Counted from the stretch's first letter, positions 1 through 8,980 are shown. The stretch is DNA of 64,000 nt from an uncultured Chlorobiaceae bacterium (GCA_903887845.1 CAISRC010000122.1:1-64000), one strand, 5' to 3'. The notes: generated by a model not told the origin, from the sequence alone. Translations and numbers: made by a program.

Positions 1-2
1 AG

Positions 3-122
3 ACGCTCACCAAGGTGAACTACTCGGGAAAGTATGGTCACATCCTGACCGAACTGACCAAGCCTCAGCGTCAGATTCTCACGGCCCTCGATATTCCCAT
101 CCTTGACCCGGCATCGTTATAA
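3..122 (+). mobile_element. 3' end of a probable IS transposase gene, partial
   Basis: An open frame enters from the left edge and stops with TAA at 120-122. It encodes about 39 residues ending LDIPILDPASL, with a stretch LTELTKPQRQIL that resembles the C-terminal tails of IS4/IS1634-type transposases; the family is a guess from memory. The last codons lie only about 20 bp from the point where dxs homology begins, so the right end of the element should fall between about 123 and 140. No clear terminal inverted repeat can be defined because the left end is outside the window. Confidence 0.45.
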
Positions 123-188
123 TTTTCCGGGAATTTAGGGGTCAATGGCGGCCATTTTGCCTCAAGCCTTGGCGTCGTCGAGCTGACC

Positions 189-1925
189 GTGGCGCTGCAT
201 TATGTCTACAACACTCCCCACGACAAAATTATCTGGGATGTCGGGCACCAGGCATACGTCCATAAAATCCTGACGGGAAGAAAAGAGCAGATGCAGACCA
301 ACCGGCATTACAACGGACTTGCCGGATTTCCCAAGAGATCAGAGAGCCCTCATGACGCTTTTGGAGTTGGCCATGCATCGACCTCCATTTCCGCTGCAGC
401 AGGAATTGCCGCTGGTGCAAAGCTGGCCGGAAGCAATGAGAAGGTTATCGCCGTTATTGGTGACGGAAGCATGACCGGAGGTATGGCATTTGAGGCGATG
501 AACCACCTCGGCGATCTAAAAAATGATGTTCTTGTCATCCTGAACGACAACCAGATGGCCATCTCGCCAAGTACCGGCGGACTCAGAACCCATCTGATCA
601 ACATCACCCTCAGCAAGAGCTACAACAAGGCGCGCTCCCTTCTCTGGAAATCGATCTCTCTGGTCAACAATGACCTTGGCGAGAAGGCAAAAAAGGCCAT
701 ACGCAAGCTTGAGGATGGATTCAAGGCTGCATTAACACCAGGCGCATTTTTTGAGGCTCTTGGCCTGAGATATTTTGGGCCGATTGATGGTCACAACATG
801 GAGCAACTCGTTAAAGCGCTCAAGGAGATGCAGGCGCTTCCCCACCCCAAGCTGCTGCATGTTATCACCACAAAGGGCAAAGGATTCAAGCCTGCTGAAG
901 AGAACCAAAGCAAATGGCACGCACACAACGGGGGCTTTGATACCACAACCGGTAAAAACCTGAAAGCTGCAGACAGCTCCCTACCACCAAAATACCAGGA
1001 GGTCTTTGGAGAGGCGCTGGTCGAACTTGCCCTGAAAGATACCCGGATTACCGCCATTACAGCCGCCATGCCAAGTGGCACGTCACTCGACCTCTTCCAG
1101 AACGCTTTTCCAAACCGTTTTTATGATGTCGGTATTGCTGAACCTCATGCTGTCACCTTTGCCGCAGGACTTGCGACACAGGGGTACAAGCCGGTCTTTG
1201 GGGTTTATTCCACCTTTCTCCAGCGTGCGTTTGACCAATTGATTCATGATGTGGCGCTGCAGAACCTGCACGTTGTCTTTGCCATTGACCGGGCAGGCCT
1301 TGTAGGCGAGGACGGCCCCACCCATCACGGAGCATTTGACCTCTCCTGGCTTCATGCTGTTCCAGGACTTGTCATTATGGCACCAGCGGATGAACAGGAG
1401 TTGCGCGATATGCTCTACACCGCGCTCTATGATATAAAAGGCCCGGTAGCCATCCGATACCCCAGGGGTAATGGCACCGGTATCCCCCTGCGGAAAAACT
1501 TCACCTCTCTTCCCATCGGAAAAGCGGAGATTCTTCGTCAAGGAAAAGGGTTGGCTCTGCTCAGTATTGGAAACATGACGGGAAAAGCACTGGAAGTGGC
1601 TGGCTTGCTGGAAAAAGAGGGCATTGACGCCACCGTGGTCAATATGAGATTCCTTAAACCTCTCGACACCGAAGTCATTGAGACACTGGCATCACGCTCT
1701 ACCCATTTTGCGGTGATTGAGGAAAACAGCGTCATCGGTGGACTGGGCAGCGCGGTAATCGACCACATCAATGCAATAGAGCTGAGCCGTCCCGTCCTGA
1801 AAGTTGGTCTTCCGGATGCATTTGTGACCCATGGACATATTGATGATCTGTACAGGAGCATCGGTTTCGACTCCAGTACAATGGCAGCGAGAATAGAGCG
1901 ATTTTACAAAGAGGGCCAGAGATGA
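189..1925 (+). CDS. dxs: 1-deoxy-D-xylulose-5-phosphate synthase, 5'-truncated
   Basis: Thiamine-diphosphate enzyme that condenses pyruvate and glyceraldehyde 3-phosphate in the first step of the MEP isoprenoid pathway (and thiamine/pyridoxal supply in many bacteria). From the GTG at 189 it has 578 residues against about 630 for the family. The ThDP motif GDGSM is at residues 91-95 with NDNQM at 119-123, and the transketolase pyrimidine part contains EDGPTHHG. Homology continues upstream in the same frame to about 141 (NGGHFASSLGVVELT), including the conserved active-site His, but a TAA at 120-122 closes the frame and no good start codon lies between. The 3' end overlaps convergent pgpA by 22 bp. 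Identity is certain; whether it makes a working enzyme is doubtful. Confidence 0.9.
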   Translation: MALHYVYNTPHDKIIWDVGHQAYVHKILTGRKEQMQTNRHYNGLAGFPKRSESPHDAFGVGHASTSISAAAGIAAGAKLAGSNEKVIAVIGDGSMTGGMAFEAMNHLGDLKNDVLVILNDNQMAISPSTGGLRTHLINITLSKSYNKARSLLWKSISLVNNDLGEKAKKAIRKLEDGFKAALTPGAFFEALGLRYFGPIDGHNMEQLVKALKEMQALPHPKLLHVITTKGKGFKPAEENQSKWHAHNGGFDTTTGKNLKAADSSLPPKYQEVFGEALVELALKDTRITAITAAMPSGTSLDLFQNAFPNRFYDVGIAEPHAVTFAAGLATQGYKPVFGVYSTFLQRAFDQLIHDVALQNLHVVFAIDRAGLVGEDGPTHHGAFDLSWLHAVPGLVIMAPADEQELRDMLYTALYDIKGPVAIRYPRGNGTGIPLRKNFTSLPIGKAEILRQGKGLALLSIGNMTGKALEVAGLLEKEGIDATVVNMRFLKPLDTEVIETLASRSTHFAVIEENSVIGGLGSAVIDHINAIELSRPVLKVGLPDAFVTHGHIDDLYRSIGFDSSTMAARIERFYKEGQR

Positions 1926-2380
1926 AAAAGCACAAGCAACGCAAGCGCTGCCCAGACTGAAAGATTTGCAAACAACCCTGCAAGCAGATCATCAGCCATG
2001 ATTCCCCAACCACCGGGGAATCGTTGAGCGGAATCGACCGGCCCAGGTTTTGCTATGTCGAAATAACGGAAAAAAGCCAGCGAGAGCAAGGCGGGCAACC
2101 AGCCATCAGGCAGAAAAGCCAGCGCCAGCCACTGACCGGCAAGCTCATCTATCGTCACAATTGAGGGATCATTCCCGAATTCCTCCTCCATCAGCGTTCC
2201 AGACCAGACGCCCACAACAGTGCAAAGCGAAATAAGGGAGAGCTGAAGCGACGGCTCATGAAGTATCGGGATAAAGTAATAGCAGAGAACCGCCACAATA
2301 CTCGTCACCGTCCCTGGTGCTACAGGAAAATAACCGATTCCGAAACAGGTGGAGAGAATTTTTGCCGCAAGCCTCTGCAT
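1904..2380 (-). CDS. pgpA: Phosphatidylglycerophosphatase A
   Basis: Membrane phosphatase that removes the terminal phosphate of phosphatidylglycerol phosphate to give phosphatidylglycerol. The 158-residue protein has the PgpA motifs: an N-terminal GxxPxAPGT stretch (GYFPVAPGT), an acidic segment TIDELAGQW in the middle and GIMADDLLAG near the C-terminus, between hydrophobic segments. It lies directly downstream of pgsA (4 bp gap), which makes its substrate, so the two form a phospholipid operon. Its 3' end overlaps the tail of dxs on the other strand. Confidence 0.9.
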   Translation of the reverse strand: MQRLAAKILSTCFGIGYFPVAPGTVTSIVAVLCYYFIPILHEPSLQLSLISLCTVVGVWSGTLMEEEFGNDPSIVTIDELAGQWLALAFLPDGWLPALLSLAFFRYFDIAKPGPVDSAQRFPGGWGIMADDLLAGLFANLSVWAALALLVLFHLWPSL

Positions 2381-2384
2381 GCTC

Positions 2385-2996
2385 TCAGCGCCCCTGAAGA
2401 GGCTTCTGAAAGTAAATACCCCAATTGCTGACCAGGTAAGAGATCCCGGTATAGACTGTAAAAACGGTCACAACGAGCATGATAAAGTCGAGATAACCTG
2501 AAGCCAGAAAACGGCTAACCATAAGCGACAAACCTTTTCCAAAAAAAGCCGCCTCCTTCATCAAAATGAGGGCCATGATCAGATAGACAAAGAGATTCTG
2601 CACCAGGGTTTTGTACTTCGCCTCCGTGCTGGTCACCACCGGCCTGTTTTTATATTCAGCATAAATCCGCAGTGATGTCACCACAACATCCCTGACCACA
2701 ACAAGAATAACCATCCAGAGCACCAGATAGCCCATCCAGACATAAAGCAGAAATGCCGCAGTAATCAGCAATTTATCGGCAAGTGGATCCAGAAAAGCGC
2801 CGAGACGAGTCTCAACACCATATTTCCGTGCATGATAACCATCATAAAGATCCGTCAGGGAGGCTACCGTAAAAACAATGACGCCAAACAGTTTGAGCCA
2901 GGGATCTACCTGCAGCAAAAGCGCGACAAAAACCGGTACAAGCAGAATACGCAAAGCGGTCAACTGGTTCGGTATGGTCAGATACTCGTCTTTCAA
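2385..2996 (-). CDS. pgsA: CDP-diacylglycerol-glycerol-3-phosphate 3-phosphatidyltransferase
   Basis: Integral membrane enzyme that transfers the phosphatidyl group from CDP-diacylglycerol to glycerol 3-phosphate, the committed step of phosphatidylglycerol synthesis. The 203 residues carry the CDP-alcohol phosphotransferase signature DG(x2)AR...G(x3)D(x3)D, seen as DGYHAR followed by GAFLDPLAD, and several hydrophobic helices. It precedes pgpA in the same direction. The 122-bp gap to mutS2 upstream probably carries its promoter, but no clear one was picked out. A class I CDP-alcohol transferase of other specificity is possible in principle; the pgpA neighbour argues for PgsA. Confidence 0.88.
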   Translation of the reverse strand: MKDEYLTIPNQLTALRILLVPVFVALLLQVDPWLKLFGVIVFTVASLTDLYDGYHARKYGVETRLGAFLDPLADKLLITAAFLLYVWMGYLVLWMVILVVVRDVVVTSLRIYAEYKNRPVVTSTEAKYKTLVQNLFVYLIMALILMKEAAFFGKGLSLMVSRFLASGYLDFIMLVVTVFTVYTGISYLVSNWGIYFQKPLQGR

Positions 2997-3118
2997 TGCC
3001 TGCTGGATTTATTTTATAACATTATCACGTCAATAGCGGGAATACCCCTTGTCTTATAAGATACAGTATTGCAACCTGTTTTTCAATGGCTCTGCATTAC
3101 CAGCAAAAATAATGGTTG

Positions 3119-5500
3119 TTACTCCAGCTCCACAAAGGTCACTCCATCACCACCTTCACCCCATTCGCCAAGCCGAAAGCTCTTGACCGCCGGATGCTGC
3201 TGCAAACACTCCGCTGTTCTTTTGCGGAGCGAACCGGTTCCCTTGCCATGCAGAATCATTGCTGCATGAATGCGATTCAGGCGCATGGTGTCAAGAAATC
3301 TCTCGATTTTCAGCGTTGCCTCATCAGCGGTCAAACCCCGTACATCAATTTTTGTTGACTCAATTCCTGTCGTCATGGCCGACCAGGAGCTTTTCTGCTG
3401 ACGCGGTTCAGGCAGTCGCAAACTCTTTTTTGCCTGCGTTTTTGATGTTTTCTCAAGATTTTTCAGCGCCGTGGTCAACCTGAAATTTCCGCACAACACC
3501 ACCACACTCTCACCATGAATACTCTCAACCTCACCGGAAGTATTGGTATCGAGAATACTGACAAGGTCGCCCGGACGGATCGTACGATCAACTTTGGCCG
3601 CTGCTTCAGCTCTGGCTCGCAGCAGCGATGCACTCTTTTCGGCCTGCTGTATTTTGATGCCAAGTTTTTTCCGTGCCTCATGCACCTTTTTATCGTCGGT
3701 CGGAGCCGCTTTAACCTCCTGAAGAATCTCGCGAATCTCCTGCCGGGCCTGCTCCAGCTCCCTCTGAAGCTCCCGCGATGCACCGAGCTTGTGCGCCCGA
3801 CGCTTCTGCTCAAAAGCTGTCTCCGCCTGCTGCAAGGAGAGCGCCATTTTCTCCATATTCGCTGTCTCCACCTCAAGCTGCTGCTTCAGTAAACGGTTCT
3901 CCTCAAACATGCGACTGAGGTCATCAAGCATCCGGTCAAGCCCGATGCGCTCATGCAGCATAAATCCCGACGCACGCTCCACCATTTTCACCGGAAAGCC
4001 CATCCGCTTCATCATGGCAAAGGCAAAGCTGTTGCCCGGCAGCCCCTTGACAAACCTGAAGGTGGGCTGAAGCTCCGCCCGGTCAAACTCCATCGAGCCG
4101 TTCACCACACCCGCCCGTTCATGGGCATAAGCCTTCAACTCGCCAAGATGGGTGGTGACAATGGTCTTGGTGGAGCGACTGAGCAGCTCCTCAATCACCG
4201 CACGGGCAATGGCTCCCCCCTCCTCAACATCGGTACCGGCACAGAGTTCATCAATCAGCACCAGATCGCGGCTGCCTGCACCATCAAGGATTGTTTTTAT
4301 TGCGCCAAGATGGGAGCTGAAGGTAGAGAGGTCATTCTCAATCGACTGGTCATCGCCAATCTCGATAAAAATATTGCGGAAAAGGGGAAAGACCGAGCTT
4401 TCACTACAGGGAAGCAGATAACCATGAACCAGCATACAGCAGAGGAGCCCGGCGCTCTTCATCGCCACCGACTTTCCGCCGGCGTTGGGGCCCGAAATCA
4501 CCAGCACCCGCTCCTCCTCATCCAGAATCAGCTCGAGAGGCTGCACCTCCTTTTGGCGATGCGAAATCAGCAGCCAGGGATGATACCCCTTCACAATGCA
4601 AAGCGCCTGCCCTTCCGTAATGGAGGGCAGCACCGCATGAGTTTCAACCGCAAACCGCGCCCGTCCATAGAGGGCATCAAAGGCCGCCAGCAGCGTTTCA
4701 TTGTGCTGGATGTTGTAGCGCTCCTGCCGAATCTCCTCCGTCATCTCCTTCAGAATGCGCTCAATCTCCCGCCGCTCGCTGATCTCCAGATCCTGAATGC
4801 GGTTACTGATCTCCAGCGTTTCAGCAGGCTCAATAAAGACAGTCTGTCCCGAGCCGGAGTAATCCTGGATATACCCGGCAATCTTGTACTTGTACTCCAC
4901 CTTCAGCCCAAGCGTGAGTCGGCCATTCTTGACTGCCACCCTCTCCTCCATCAGCCAGCCACTCTCCTGAGAGCGACGAAGCAGGCGCTCCATTCTCCGG
5001 CGAATCAGTTCACGACTGCTCAGCAACTCTCCCCTAATCATCAGAAGCGCATCACTCGCCGAATCGCGCACCCTCCCCTGCTCATCAATAATCCGGCGAA
5101 TCCCCGCCTGAAGAGCGCTCTCAAGCCAGAGCTGCAGGGTAAACTCATTGAGCAGCGGATAGACCTCGCGGTTCAGCGCCATGAACTTCCGCAACTGCAC
5201 CGATGAAAAGAGGAGATGGTAAATATCCTGCAACTCCTCCGTCTCCAGATAGCTCCCCAGCAACTCCAGCTTTTTCAGCAGTGGACGGGTGTCGGGCAGA
5301 TTGGAAAAGGGAAGCGCCATCCCTTCCTGAAGCAGATTGCGCAACTCAAGCAGCCGCTCAAGCTCCGCAACAAGCGCCTGCCGATCTCTTTGCGGGACGG
5401 CTGCAAGAAGCTGGTCGCGCCCCATCGCCGAGAGGCAGAGCCGGGCGGCGTAGTTGGCGACTTTGTCGAATTCGAGCTTTTTGAGGGTGGTGGGGTTCAT
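3119..5500 (-). CDS. mutS2: MutS2 family DNA-binding ATPase/endonuclease
   Basis: MutS-like ATPase that binds branched DNA and, in studied bacteria, suppresses homologous recombination or acts on collided ribosomes. The 793-residue protein has the MutS2 order: N-terminal helical core and clamp (1-320), ATPase domain with Walker A GPNAGGKS at 337-344 and Walker B LVLIDELCAGTD, a coiled-coil KOW-like linker, and a C-terminal Smr domain with ILHGKGTG near the end. The usual Smr LDLHG is IDVRG here. Start ATG at 5500 is the obvious one. It is the last core gene before the accessory island. A 417-residue open frame on the plus strand is its antisense shadow. Confidence 0.93.
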   Translation of the reverse strand: MNPTTLKKLEFDKVANYAARLCLSAMGRDQLLAAVPQRDRQALVAELERLLELRNLLQEGMALPFSNLPDTRPLLKKLELLGSYLETEELQDIYHLLFSSVQLRKFMALNREVYPLLNEFTLQLWLESALQAGIRRIIDEQGRVRDSASDALLMIRGELLSSRELIRRRMERLLRRSQESGWLMEERVAVKNGRLTLGLKVEYKYKIAGYIQDYSGSGQTVFIEPAETLEISNRIQDLEISERREIERILKEMTEEIRQERYNIQHNETLLAAFDALYGRARFAVETHAVLPSITEGQALCIVKGYHPWLLISHRQKEVQPLELILDEEERVLVISGPNAGGKSVAMKSAGLLCCMLVHGYLLPCSESSVFPLFRNIFIEIGDDQSIENDLSTFSSHLGAIKTILDGAGSRDLVLIDELCAGTDVEEGGAIARAVIEELLSRSTKTIVTTHLGELKAYAHERAGVVNGSMEFDRAELQPTFRFVKGLPGNSFAFAMMKRMGFPVKMVERASGFMLHERIGLDRMLDDLSRMFEENRLLKQQLEVETANMEKMALSLQQAETAFEQKRRAHKLGASRELQRELEQARQEIREILQEVKAAPTDDKKVHEARKKLGIKIQQAEKSASLLRARAEAAAKVDRTIRPGDLVSILDTNTSGEVESIHGESVVVLCGNFRLTTALKNLEKTSKTQAKKSLRLPEPRQQKSSWSAMTTGIESTKIDVRGLTADEATLKIERFLDTMRLNRIHAAMILHGKGTGSLRKRTAECLQQHPAVKSFRLGEWGEGGDGVTFVELE

Positions 5501-5636
5501 GGGGGGATCAGTGATGAACGAATGCTGGCTGTTTTCTGAATATAGGGAACTGAGGGGAATAACAGTTCATGGAGCATCTACAAGCAATACTCTGAGGTAA
5601 TAAGCGCTGATTCTTTCTGAAAACCATAATATTGTC

Positions 5637-5652
5637 TATTATCATGATAATA
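5637..5652. promoter_or_regulatory. 16-bp perfect palindrome upstream of hipB, probable operator
   Basis: The sequence TATTATCATGATAATA is its own reverse complement and ends 19 bp before the hipB start codon. HipB proteins bind palindromes in their own promoters and repress hipBA, so this is a good candidate for the autoregulatory site. It is seen directly; the function is inferred from position. Confidence 0.6.
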
Positions 5653-5671
5653 AACTTCAAGAGATACTATT

Positions 5672-6004
5672 ATGGCTTCAGAGACAAGCACATTTTCATC
5701 AGATGAATGGGAGCTTCTCGTCGGCGACCAGTTCCGGGCCCTGCGAATCAGGGCTGATCTGGAGCAGACCGAACTTGCCGCTCTGGCCTCCATCAGTGTT
5801 GGTGCACTGAAAAATCTTGAAGGGGGCAAGGGTTCATCACTCAAAACAATTATCAAGGTTGCGAGAGTTCTTGGTCGAACTGACTGGCTGAACGCCCTGG
5901 CACCAAAGGTTTCGGTAAGCCCCATGCAACTGCTGAAAGGGCAACGGAAGGATACAGTCCGAACAAAGGTATCGCGCTCACGCAAACCTAAAACGGAGCT
6001 ATAG
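5672..6004 (+). CDS. hipB: HipB-like XRE-family antitoxin/repressor
   Basis: Small HTH protein (110 residues), expected to bind HipA kinase, neutralise it and repress the operon. An XRE-type helix-turn-helix occupies about residues 17-75 (pattern LRIRADLEQTELAALASIS followed by ALKNLEGG). The basic C-terminal tail (KVSRSRKPK) is typical of the longer HipB type. It ends 3 bp before hipA, and a perfect palindrome lies just upstream of its ATG, as expected for an autorepressor. A decayed paralogue of the C-terminal half lies at 8785-8940. Confidence 0.85.
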   Translation: MASETSTFSSDEWELLVGDQFRALRIRADLEQTELAALASISVGALKNLEGGKGSSLKTIIKVARVLGRTDWLNALAPKVSVSPMQLLKGQRKDTVRTKVSRSRKPKTEL

Positions 6005-6007
6005 CCG

Positions 6008-7288
6008 ATGTACCACCCTGTTAACCTCATCGAAGTCCGCGCCTGGAACAAAACGGTTGGTGCCATTTCGCTTGATTCCGGCACTGGCTTCTACGTTTTT
6101 GAATATGCCCCCTCCTGGCAGGTCGGGGGTATTGAGCTGGCACCGCTGACCATGCCGGTACAAGAGAGCGTGCATATTTTCCCTCTGCTTCCAGAACCCA
6201 CATTCCGGCGACTCCCGGCTATGCTTGCCGATGCCATCCCTGACGATTTTGGCAATGCCCTGATTGACGCTTATTTGGCAAAAGCCGGTGTACCAAAAGC
6301 CGCCATTACCCCGCTCGACCGACTGGCATACATGGGCAAACGCGGCATGGGCGCACTCGAATTCAGGCCAATACGTGGCCCGCGCCATACCAAAACAACC
6401 GCCGTTGAAATCTCAAAACTGGTCATCAGCTCCAGGGAGGCGCTGGCAGGCACCATTGATGATAACCGGGAGACGCAAGCGGCCATCATGAACCTCATTC
6501 AGGTTGGAACCTCGGCAGGCGGAGCACGAGCCAAGGCGGTCATTGCATGGAATCCCGACACCAAAGAGATTCGTTCAGGGCAACTGCCCGCAGATCCCGG
6601 TTTTGAGCACTGGCTGCTCAAGCTTGATGGTGTTGGGGAGGGTCACTATCTCAGTACGGGAAAAGGGTATGGGCGCATTGAATACGCTTACTACCTGATG
6701 GCCCGTGCAGCCGGAATATCCATCTCGGAGTCCCGCTTACTCGAAGAGAATGGCCGCGCCCATTTTATGACCCGCCGGTTTGACCGGGTAGATGGCACTA
6801 AACTGCACCTCCAGACACTCTGCGCCATGCAGCACCTCGACTACCGGCAGCGGGCCACCCATGATTACAGCCAGTATTTTCAGACCATAAAAGCGCTCAA
6901 TCTGCCCTTGCACGAATTGGCCGAGGCCTATCGCCGCATGGTCTTTAACGTCCTTGCGACAAATTGCGATGACCACACAAAAAACCACTCTTTTCTGATG
7001 GACCAAACCGGAGTTTGGCATCTCGCACCAGCGTACGACTTGACCCACTCCTTCAACCCCAACGGAGAGTGGACATATCAGCACCTGATGTCGGTCAACG
7101 GCAAATTCCGCAACATTAACCGCAACGATTTTTATGCTGTTGGGGATCGCTTTCTGGTGCCCGACTACAAGGGAATTATCAGGAGCGTAAGTGCCGCTAT
7201 CAAGCGTTGGCCTGAGTTTGCCGATGCAGCAGGAGTGGCGACGAGAGATGCGGAGCGGATTCAGGGCGACTTCGGGATAGAAGGGTGA
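6008..7288 (+). CDS. hipA: HipA-type serine/threonine kinase toxin
   Basis: Type II toxin kinase; the studied E. coli enzyme phosphorylates glutamyl-tRNA synthetase and causes persistence. At 426 residues it has normal length. Visible kinase elements are the Gly/Ala-rich loop GTSAGGARAKA, the ATP-lysine segment WLLKLDG, the catalytic loop NCDDHTKNH and the metal-binding segment APAYDLTHS. All are intact, so the toxin is probably functional. It is coupled to hipB (3 bp gap). The target cannot be read from sequence. Its 3' end has a diverged duplicate at 14113-14230. Confidence 0.88.
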   Translation: MYHPVNLIEVRAWNKTVGAISLDSGTGFYVFEYAPSWQVGGIELAPLTMPVQESVHIFPLLPEPTFRRLPAMLADAIPDDFGNALIDAYLAKAGVPKAAITPLDRLAYMGKRGMGALEFRPIRGPRHTKTTAVEISKLVISSREALAGTIDDNRETQAAIMNLIQVGTSAGGARAKAVIAWNPDTKEIRSGQLPADPGFEHWLLKLDGVGEGHYLSTGKGYGRIEYAYYLMARAAGISISESRLLEENGRAHFMTRRFDRVDGTKLHLQTLCAMQHLDYRQRATHDYSQYFQTIKALNLPLHELAEAYRRMVFNVLATNCDDHTKNHSFLMDQTGVWHLAPAYDLTHSFNPNGEWTYQHLMSVNGKFRNINRNDFYAVGDRFLVPDYKGIIRSVSAAIKRWPEFADAAGVATRDAERIQGDFGIEG

Positions 7289-7420
7289 ATGTCTTGACGG
7301 CATCTGCTTTTTTGAAATGCACCAAGCACCCAAGGCAAGAAAAATGGTCAACACAACCGGCAACTCTTCCGGGAGTGTTATCATTTTAATATCTGAAGTT
7401 TGGTACCTTTGCACCACCCA

Positions 7421-7978
7421 TTAATCCGATACTTCAGACTTGTAACTATTGATCATCTCAACGATTTTATGAGCTGCCTGAACTGGCTCCAGACCCGATA
7501 TGTCAACCTGGAGGTCTGCCCGCTTGTAACTTTTTCCAAAGTAAGTGATATCACCCTTTATCTTTCTCAGATACAATTTTTTCTCTTTGAGAGACAATTC
7601 TTTCTCGACCGGACGGGAGTCAATGTCGTAGAAGCTGATCCTCTCTACAATATTTTCCGGCTTATCAATAACGGCGACCTTGATTCCACTGTTATTCTTC
7701 AATGCCTTCAGGTATCCTCCCATCAAACCACTTGGCGGTAATGCTATAACACTCGCCATGCTCTCAGGGCGATTCAGTAAATGAGTCAGAGCTTTTGCTG
7801 CCTCGATCCGATACCCGTGCATATTGAAAAATTTACCCTGCAGGCGTTCAATGCTGGTTTGAAAAAAGGCTTCAACTTCCACATCGAGATCAAAAAACTT
7901 TACGCCAAGCAATTCGGCAATTATTGGGCCGATGGTTGATTTGCCAACACAACCCACCCCTGTTAAAAATATTCGCAT
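7421..7978 (-). CDS. Shikimate-kinase-like P-loop kinase
   Basis: Small nucleotide kinase-like protein of 185 residues. Walker A is at the N-terminus (GVGCVGKST, residues 7-15), followed by FFDLDVEVEAFF, which resembles the FxDxDxxIE motif of shikimate kinases. The rest diverges from AroK: the RGGG-like substrate loop is not evident. It therefore probably belongs to the shikimate kinase-like AAA family of unknown substrate rather than being AroK. It stands alone on the minus strand between hipA and satD in the island. Confidence 0.6.
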   Translation of the reverse strand: MRIFLTGVGCVGKSTIGPIIAELLGVKFFDLDVEVEAFFQTSIERLQGKFFNMHGYRIEAAKALTHLLNRPESMASVIALPPSGLMGGYLKALKNNSGIKVAVIDKPENIVERISFYDIDSRPVEKELSLKEKKLYLRKIKGDITYFGKSYKRADLQVDISGLEPVQAAHKIVEMINSYKSEVSD

Positions 7979-8032
7979 CAGCCCCCCCGCACTATTGTTG
8001 ATACTGGTAATTTTTCACCAACCAAAGGTATT

Positions 8033-8671
8033 TCAACGTGCCCCCTCTTCAGATAACCCCAACACGACATCTTTCAGCGCGGCATACTCATCAACATACA
8101 AATTCTTGCGTCGTTTCCAGACTTGGCTGCGGTTCTTGCCGTGCTCCACCGCAACGGCCTCGTTGTTTTGATTCCGCATCATGTCAAACAGCAAGCTGGC
8201 ATCTTCGCTTTTCCAACCGCGAGTCAGAGCAAACATGACTTCAAGAAGTTGGCTCAACTGCGAAGCCAAGCGTCGATCAGGAAGTTCAATACGGAAGCGA
8301 GACCGTCCCCGGCGCTTCTCGCGAGCTGCAGCAAGGCCCGGCCCAAGCATACCGTAAGCGAGTTGAGGGTTTAGCGGTGTCGTAATCTCTCCATAGTGGA
8401 CAACGTATCGAAGTTGGGAGCCAAAATCCCCTCTCAGCCGAACCTCTTCCAACCAAACCAGAACCTTGACGGCATCATGCAAGGTTTTCACTACACCCTG
8501 AAACTCGTCGTCAAGCGTGATTGTCAGAGGCGACAATATCCCCTCAGAGAAGAGCGTGTTCGCCGTGTTTACAAGCCTCTCAAATTCTCCCATGAGTTGC
8601 TGAGGCTGAGGCTCTCTGCTCCGACTTGCGATAACATCAGCCATGACCACAAAATAGTTGGGCATGTACAC
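8033..8671 (-). CDS. SatD family protein
   Basis: A 212-residue protein resembling SatD, an uncharacterised family. The N-terminus has VVMADVIASRSREP, the SatD-like start with an aspartate followed by xIxSR, and TITLDDEFQGV resembles the family's GDEFQ motif. The C-terminal part (RNQNNEAVAVEHGKNRSQV) looks like a helix-turn-helix. The membrane partner sometimes found beside satD is not present here. The operator-like repeats at 8701-8754 lie just upstream. Function is not known; assignment rests on these motifs. Confidence 0.65.
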   Translation of the reverse strand: MYMPNYFVVMADVIASRSREPQPQQLMGEFERLVNTANTLFSEGILSPLTITLDDEFQGVVKTLHDAVKVLVWLEEVRLRGDFGSQLRYVVHYGEITTPLNPQLAYGMLGPGLAAAREKRRGRSRFRIELPDRRLASQLSQLLEVMFALTRGWKSEDASLLFDMMRNQNNEAVAVEHGKNRSQVWKRRKNLYVDEYAALKDVVLGLSEEGAR

Positions 8672-8700
8672 CTCATAGCACTAATTTAAAAAAGCATATT

Positions 8701-8754
8701 TTAGTATCATAATTACTGACACTAATATACTCGTTTCATCTTAAATGATACTAA
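8701..8754. promoter_or_regulatory. Inverted repeat upstream of satD
   Basis: TTAGTATCAT at 8701-8710 is matched by its exact reverse complement ATGATACTAA at 8745-8754, with further ACTAAT copies between and around. The repeat starts 30 bp upstream of the satD start codon and directly before the hipB remnant, so it may be an operator for either. No factor can be assigned. Confidence 0.4.
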
Positions 8755-8784
8755 TTTACAAAAATGTCAACGACCTGTATGTAA

Positions 8785-8980
8785 CAATCATCAAAGTTTC
8801 AAGAGTTCTCCGGTCGGACCGACTGGCTGAACGCATTGGCACCAAAGATTTCGGTAAGCCCATGCAACTGCTGAAAGGGCAACGAAAGGATGCCGTACTC
8901 AAAAAGATGTCTCGCTCCTGCAAACAGAGTTATTGCCAATGTACAGCACCGTTAACCTCATCGAAGTACAAGTCTGAAAG
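8785..8980 (+). pseudogene. Remnant of a second hipBA locus (hipB 3' half and first codons of hipA)
   Basis: The DNA aligns with 5855-6045 of the intact hipBA: shared stretches include the codons for TDWLNAL/SDRLAERI-type sequence and QLLKGQRKDAV, and then MYSTVNLIEVQV against MYHPVNLIEVRA of HipA. The HTH half of hipB is missing, the frame is shifted within hipB, and hipA runs into TGA where the intact gene has a Trp codon. The matching 3' end of hipA lies at 14113-14230, so the second locus was broken by about 5 kb of other DNA. Confidence 0.75.

Noticed and set aside
3953-5206. Long 417-codon plus-strand open frame
   Set aside because: It is antisense to mutS2, whose motifs are complete; its composition shows the shadow pattern of a GC-biased codon third position and it has no family motif.
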